Shown: piece after piece, positions 59,081-64,000 of the stretch
Layout: each line of letters begins with the position of its first letter
How positions within the stretch are numbered: the stretch's first letter is position 1
Assembly (NCBI GenBank): GCA_032622095.1
Contig: CP136064.1
Coordinates: 116,178,004 to 116,242,003, forward strand
DNA length: 64,000 bases
Direction of reading: 5' to 3'
DNA from: Siphonodentalium dalli
Lineage: Eukaryota > Mollusca > Scaphopoda > Gadilida > Siphonodentaliidae
The notes under the pieces: model-generated
The model's database searches: none
What the model saw: the letters and a program-made list of their open reading frames with translations, nothing else
Told to the model about the DNA's origin: nothing
Program-made: the position numbers and the translations under genes

Positions 59081-59245
59081 CCGTAATGCTCTTTAAGTAA
59101 TCGACTTCTTAACCACAGCAGAATTATGGGTAACTTTTCAGGATTTAGTCGGAAATATGGCTTGTTGCCATTCTTCGGAAAGCTCTCCCCGAGAGCTTTC
59201 CATATTCTGCTTTGTTTGAGGAGTCGATAACTTAGGGCATTACTG
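59081..59245. mobile_element. G8: palindrome G with deletion in the right arm
   Basis: TA at 59079-59080 and 59246-59247. Left arm complete; the right arm lacks the segment between CTTTCC and ATATTCTGC, so the hairpin is lopsided. Confidence 0.8.
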
Positions 59246-59621
59246 TATGAGCTTATTTCTTATGGACTTGGGTCGTGTTTGAATATGGCTGCGGTCTGCC
59301 TAATTTTACAGTTATGGTAGTTGCCTGCAATTTGCTGATTATTTTGATTTACAGAAGATATTTTCAATTAGAAATATCTTATTTCTTTCAAATTTAGTAT
59401 TTGAATTACTAATACATGACAATGCTTGCTTTATTTGAGAACTCCATCTTTCCAATGAATCTGTTAGTTAACACTTATTTTTGAATAATGACATGCTATC
59501 ACCTGTCTGTTGTGTGAATGCAAAATGTAAAATAGAGAGAAGATATATATAAATTTGTACTCTGATTTGAATTGAACCTTGTTGATAATAACCTATCCAA
59601 TGAATTTACTTGAATCCACAG

Positions 59622-59728
59622 ATCAGTAGGTTGGAGGAAGCTCTGGAGAGGAAGACAAAAGCTTTCCAGATACTCGAGGAGAAAGTTAGATCACAGGAAG
59701 ACTACGAGGAAGTACATCGTGAATTAAA
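59622..59728 (+). CDS. CUX1: CUX1/CASP exon 10 of window, phase 0 to 2
   Basis: Encodes ISRLEEALERKTKAFQILEE then KVRSQEDYEEVHREL, aligned with human [20 protein letters not shown] / KLKGQADYEEVKKEL. The acceptor is CTTGAATCCACAG (59621) and the donor is TTAAA|GTGAGT (59729). The split Asn codon is completed by the next exon. Confidence 0.93.
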
Positions 59729-60419
59729 GTGAGTTTCCCATTTTCTTCAATTAGAGTATTGCATCACAGTGTATGAAAAGGTGGCAATGAAATTCCAGAT
59801 CTGGAAATGTTTATTTTTTGTCCGTCTTCTGTCTGTCTGAGCAGATATCTCAACCACAGGTTATAGGATATCAATGAAATTTGGTATGGATGTTCACCAC
59901 ATTGAGGAAATTCAGAGGAGTGTTTAGTTGTTTTGTTTGGGTTTTTATCTGGAAATATCTATTATCTCCAACTGAGTATCTGATCTTGATGAAATTTGGC
60001 ATATACTTTCACTATCACAGGGGGTTTCAATGAAGTGTCAACTGGTGTTGTACGCAATGTTCCATTCTAGAGATATTCTCATATTTTGTCTCATATTGAC
60101 AACCCCTGATCATGTCATCTTTGAATATTTGCATGGAAACTTTTAACTTTACCTTTACTTCACTTAATATGATATGCTAGGTACCACAATTTTCCAACAA
60201 TCTTCATCAAATCTGATTTTGGGTTATGCTTCTCTCATCAAATACAAGTATTAGCAATAGTCATTATTGAGGATAATAGTTGACTATATTAAACTATAAT
60301 AGTTGAATCGAGGATGTGCTACTCCTGATAACATATCTTTTGACTATACTCATTAAAGTTATTAACTGATGACAAAATCTCCAAATTATACACCTTTAAA
60401 TTCTGCACTTTCCTTACAG
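59729..60419 (+). other. Intron (691 bp)
   Basis: Mostly a GTCCGTC-type repeat remnant (59812-60120) followed by plain AT-rich sequence up to the acceptor. Confidence 0.6.
59812..60120. repeat. GTCCGTC-type repeat fragment
   Basis: TTTGTCCGTCTTCTGTCTGTC, GAGCAGATATCTCAACC and ATGAAATTTGGTATGGATGT match the repeat at 10091. Confidence 0.5.
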
Positions 60420-60562
60420 TGTGCTAAAGTCCATGGAGTTCCAGCATGCAGCTGAAGATGATAATTCAATGGCCAAATCTCTAGAAGTGCTCTTATTGGA
60501 GAAAAACAAGCGACTCCAAACGGAAAACACCCAGCTCAAAGTTTCTGGCAGTGATATGTCAG
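60420..60562 (+). CDS. CUX1: CUX1/CASP exon 11 of window, last shared exon, phase 2 to 1
   Basis: Encodes NVLKSMEF, SLEVLLLEKNKRLQTEN and TQLKVSGSDMS plus the first base of Gly. It matches human NILKSMEF, PLEVLLLEKNRSLQSEN and AALRISNSDLSG. The acceptor is CACTTTCCTTACAG (60419) and the donor is TCAG|GTAGGA (60563). In mammals the CUX1 (CUT repeat/homeodomain) and CASP (Golgi golgin) messages share all exons up to this Ser-Gly and then splice to different 3' exons. Neither 3' set is recognisable in the remaining 3.4 kb. Reading through the donor would add about 22 unrelated residues before a stop at 60633. Confidence 0.93.
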
Positions 60563-61527
60563 GTAGGAAACATTTTCATTTTACATTGTCCACCATAGTT
60601 GTTGTATATGTAGTGCACGATGTGTCCATTTAATGTCAATATCTCATATCCGATTTCTGACCAAGATCTATAAAATGAAGTTTTGTTTAATTCAATGGTG
60701 TAAAACTACATCAAACCCTAGGTTTAAAAGAAAGTTTTCAGCTCAAATGCCACACCCTACATGTAATAGCTATGCCAGGTGTCAAACCACACCAACAGTT
60801 TATAATCCCTTTGATAACTTAGGCTATTTGTTAAACCTATGTACATGAACTTCCTGATAGTCCCTATCAAAAAGTTCATAGAGTACTCTACCTGTTGTTT
60901 GCTTACATTATCTAAATGTGCTAAAATATGAGGCAACATTCTAGTTGATGCTTTTAGAACTATGTGTGAAAGTTCTTTCAGCATAAAAAAAAGGTTGATA
61001 TGAGATTGTCTACCAGTTCTCAGGAATGTGATCCCAAAAGTCTGCATTAGTTTTTCAGATTCAAGTTCCCGAAAATTAGTGTGTCCAAAAATTATCAATA
61101 GAATTTGTCTGTGTATTGGTCACATAGTCAAACACTGTCTGAAAAAAGTGTACTATGCCAATGTAGATACAATTTTATACAAGTATTGCTATTCTGTGAT
61201 CATCTACTATACGACTCATTTTTTCTATAATTAAGAGTGTTAGTTTCATATAACATTTGTAGATTATGTTAAAATGTAAAGAGAGTTCATATCTATGTTC
61301 TTTACACCAGGAAACTTGTCAGACATACATGTAGTGCCAGTATCCAAATATCTGTTTGTAACTATATATTAGTCACAACACCATACCAGTAGTTACAGTT
61401 GTGACTATTTTCTTCTCTGCATTATTACCATTGTTGAGTAATGAACCAAAATGTTTGAAGTATGGATACCAGGGTTCACATACCTTCAGCCTTCTTCAAT
61501 GGGAAATAATCATTCCAATTGCTTTAA

Positions 61528-61919
61528 CCCTTTAACCAACAAACCGGCCAAAACCGGCCAAATAAAGCTTCAACAGCCTAAAATATCTTCGGTCTGTCTC
61601 AATAGAACCATACAAATATGGATATCATTGGAACCGGCTCCTTGACCACATTGTGATAGTTACAGTTATGCCCTGTGCCAATGCATTCTCTTATATATGC
61701 GAGTCGACCATAGGTCGCCTCGCATATATAAGAGAATGCATTGGCCTAAAAAAAATCTTTTTTTAACACTTTTTACCATTTTTTCTTACATTCTTTAACA
61801 ATTTTATAATTTTTAATGTGTTAAGCCAATGCATTCTCTTATATATGTGAGGCGACCTATGGTCGACTCGCATATATAAGAGAATGCATTGGCACAGGGC
61901 CCTTCTGTTGGTTAAAGGG
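61528..61919. mobile_element. C2: 392-bp TTAA element, inverse copy of C1
   Basis: TTAA at 61524-61527 and 61920-61923. Ends CCCTTTAACCAACA and TGTTGGTTAAAGGG. Same length as C1 and, read on the other strand, about 97% identical by eye (roughly 11 differences). Confidence 0.88.
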
Positions 61920-61930
61920 TTAAGCCCCAT

Positions 61931-62378
61931 CAAGCCTGCAAATACATGTAGTGTGTCTGTCATTTGCAGAATGAGGTCCCAGAGCATTAATTTAGTGATC
62001 CTATCCCATACAGAAGGCTAGCATCACCAAATTTACCCTCTGGGGACCTCATTCTGCTTAGGCCTCATCTTCTGGGAAGTATCTAGAGTTTCAAGTTAAC
62101 ATTGTTTTTGGTTACTTTTTTCCTTTCTGGAAAGTTTCTATATCCCCTAATTTGCAGAAGATAAAATGCATAATTGAGGTGGCTAATGTGTGAACTTCAA
62201 CTTCAGTTGGGGAAATTAAATCTGATCCTAGGTCTCCCATAGCAGTTGAGGCCTAAGCAGAATAAGGTTCTCAGAGGGGGAATTTGGTGATGCTAGCCCA
62301 CCGTGTGGGACAGCATCACCTAGTTAACCCTCTGGGGACCTCATTCTGCAAATGACAGACACACTATTTGCAGGCTTG
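61931..62378. mobile_element. A13: family-A MITE
   Basis: Ends CAAGCCTGCAAATACATG and CACTATTTGCAGGCTTG. Flanks AGCCCCAT/AGTCCCAT match 7 of 8. Inserted 7 bp beyond the right TTAA of C2. Confidence 0.82.
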
Positions 62379-62466
62379 AGTCCCATACAGGGTTCCTGGT
62401 ATGTCCTTCAATTCACTCCAACCTCCTGCATTGAACCACATTCTCGGAATTGAAGCAATAATTTAG

Positions 62467-62656
62467 CCCTTTCATGATGTGCCAGTGCATTCTCTCCTTA
62501 TGGGAGACTCGCATATATAAGAGAATGCACCGGCTTACAAGGTGAAGGTAAATACTGTTAGACCAATGCATTCTCTTATATACTCTTATTTACTCTCATT
62601 TATAAGAGAATGCACATGGTTTTCGCAAAATTTCAGGAACCTCCAGTCAGTAGTGT
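62467..62656. mobile_element. E9: decayed family-E element
   Basis: CCCTTTCATGATGTGCCAGT start, two shortened hairpins (CATATATAAGAGAATGCACC), AAATTTCAGGAACCTCCAGTC at the right; the TTAA ends are degraded. Confidence 0.6.
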
Positions 62657-64000
62657 TCTGTAAATTATAGGTCAGTCCCTGGATGGCATCAGTTTCGAAT
62701 AAAATTGACTCTATGAAAATCACTTTAAACAAATTAACCAATACAGACAGATTTACATAATTTTTATTCATACTGATAGTTCTGTGATTATTAAGGAGCA
62801 ATTTCCACATTAAATTGTCTGTTGGCCCTTTGCAGCATGTGCACTATATGTTTCAGAAGATAGCCTGTTATATGTAGACATACCACTGATATATATTACT
62901 CCTTCCTTGTAGATAGCACAACTGTAGCCATATATAAACCATGTATAATTTATACTAGTCAATGCCTTGAAAATTACTCTTGTTTATACTCCTAATTCTA
63001 TACAGAAAGTTCAGGGAAGAGAAACGCATCTTTAATTATTTAACTTGGCATATATTTACCAGAAAGTCAAATTCTTTGCATTTATACATAATATGTGATT
63101 TTCACATGTTCTTGCTTCTGGAGAAATATGGGATTGCTTCGGGATTGCTAAAGTTTATACAAATATAAGACACTTCAAATCAGCTATGTCAGATGCAGTG
63201 TAGTGGGTGTGATCTAAACCTCACATACTTGTATTGTATTACATATAAAATTACTGTAATAAAAGGCACTCTGAATGAAAATGTACACTTTAGTAGACCC
63301 ATTAACTTAGCACATTAGAAATCATATACATAACAAACATTTAGTAAGAAGCTTTCACATTATGACTATGTTTACCAGGTAAGAGGATATGTGTATCTAA
63401 CCTATTCCCCAGAGCGGTGAAAGTTGCTGATAGAGTTGCTAAATGGAAAGGAACGGCTAAGATTAACTTGGGAAATTTCTTTTTCATGTAATCTGCCTCG
63501 TATCCATCTTTTTATGTTCTCAGGGAGAATTAATTTATCTCTGCTGTTCTATTATGCCATATCTAAAATCAGAACATTATTTATAGATTTTACAATAGTC
63601 TTATATGCAGTTTTACGCAAGGTTGTATAACAAAAAGGAATATATATATATTCAAAACTGATCGTAATTGAATCACAATAGTTGTTATATACTTATTGAA
63701 TCATTTTAAAGCTGATATTTAGATGTTGGTTTAATAATAAAAATGAAGCATGATATTAACTTGCTGCTAAAAACTGCTCATTATCTGAATAATACAGATA
63801 CCTCAAAAGTGTATCACAAAACAATAATTCATATCATACGGTGAAAGTTGTATTTGATTGATCTGTTAAACTTTGCAACTTCTTAGTTCAACAAATCCTT
63901 GTATCTGCAAAAAACATAGTCATAATTGTGTGTAAGCCCTCTAGTACTTTAAATCACCCTATGTGTTAGCTGTTGTGTGTTCCGGCATTCTATGTTGTGA

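Larger units (their letters stand above)
58725..59621 (+). other. Intron (897 bp)
   Basis: Contains the right half of an F element (58939-59065) and the internally deleted palindrome G8 (59081-59245). Nothing else is recognised. Confidence 0.65.
785..60562 (+). other. CUX1: Gene span: CUX1/CASP orthologue, shared N-terminal part (5' and 3' incomplete)
   Basis: Eleven exons (111, 127, 138, 68, 133, 67, 49, 171, 75, 107 and 143 nt) join in a single open frame of 1,189 nt. The longest gap is 13.9 kb. All ten introns are GT-AG. The product is almost entirely coiled coil. In the family, the CUX1 isoform is a nuclear transcription factor whose N-terminus inhibits DNA binding. The CASP isoform is a type II (C-tail-anchored) Golgi membrane protein that tethers vesicles. 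Which isoforms this species makes cannot be told from this window. Confidence 0.93.
60563..64000 (+). other. Intron start downstream of the last shared exon
   Basis: Contains C2 (61528-61919), A13 (61931-62378) and E9 (62467-62656). I looked for a phase-1 acceptor followed by CASP-like or CUT-specific coding sequence and found none. The stretches 60640-61520 and 62660-64000 hold no feature I can support. Confidence 0.6.

Noticed and set aside
60563-60633. Intron-retention terminus after the last shared exon
   Set aside because: The donor is good (CAG|GTAGGA) and the added residues are not conserved in the family.
60757-61098. 113-codon minus-strand frame
   Set aside because: No family resemblance, lies in an intron opposite the gene; considered chance.
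62998-63168. ACAG followed by AAAGTTCAGGGAAGAG near 63002 as a next CUX1/CASP exon
   Set aside because: Translation does not match CASP (RCAELQ-like) or CUX1-specific sequence and no suitable donor follows.

Overview
This is a eukaryotic (metazoan) genomic window, about 1.9% coding, AT-rich and full of transposon-derived repeats. The only real gene is on the + strand. It is the N-terminal, coiled-coil part of a CUX1/CASP (Cut-like homeobox 1 / CCAAT displacement protein alternatively spliced product) orthologue. I recognise eleven internal exons between 785 and 60562 with consensus splice sites. Their phases join without a break into 1,189 nt (396 codons plus one base), colinear with the vertebrate protein. 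Exon 1 lies upstream of the window. The isoform-specific parts (CUT repeats and homeodomain for CUX1, Golgi transmembrane tail for CASP) lie downstream. The last exon seen ends at the residue where the human CUX1 and CASP isoforms diverge. The host looks like a marine invertebrate, most likely a lophotrochozoan/mollusc: very large introns, frequent ACATGTA and ACCGGTA words, GTCCGTCC-type repeats and LINE remnants. That placement is inference and weak.

The introns are a mosaic of short non-autonomous DNA transposons, and many copies keep readable target-site duplications (TSDs). Family A (about 440-560 bp, ends CAAGCCTG/CAGGCTTG) has 8-bp TSDs, hAT-like. Families C, D, E and F start TTAA-CCCTTT and end AAAGGG-TTAA, piggyBac-like. 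Family G is an almost perfect palindrome of about 215 bp with TA TSDs, Tc1/mariner-like. Family K (CAGRGACC/GGCCCTG) has an 8-bp TSD. Element B has GGTTACACTGG ends and a TATA TSD. Other items are a hAT-like element carrying a BED-type zinc-finger fragment (57545-58336), a minus-strand LINE 3' end (about 24597-25964), a 53-bp minisatellite (36703-37040), a degenerate tandem array (39715-40680) and GTCCGTC-rich repeats.

Layout: 1-12123 exon 'A' then a large intron with a three-level nested insertion (A2 / B / C1, 4736-7275); 12124-15586 two exons; 15587-23342 an intron, then a 68-nt exon squeezed between two palindromes; 23343-34378 LINE remnant and two exons; 34379-48318 minisatellite, tandem array, hairpins and a 49-nt exon; 48319-60562 five exons among E, G, F and A elements; 60563-64000 intron with C2, A13 and E9.

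The most striking observation is a copy of palindrome G at about 25108-25320. It differs from its sisters almost only by T-to-C changes (about 40, against 2-3 A-to-G) in both arms. It lies inside the 3' region of a minus-strand LINE. This is what an ADAR hyper-edited double-stranded RNA would look like if it had been reverse-transcribed back into the genome.
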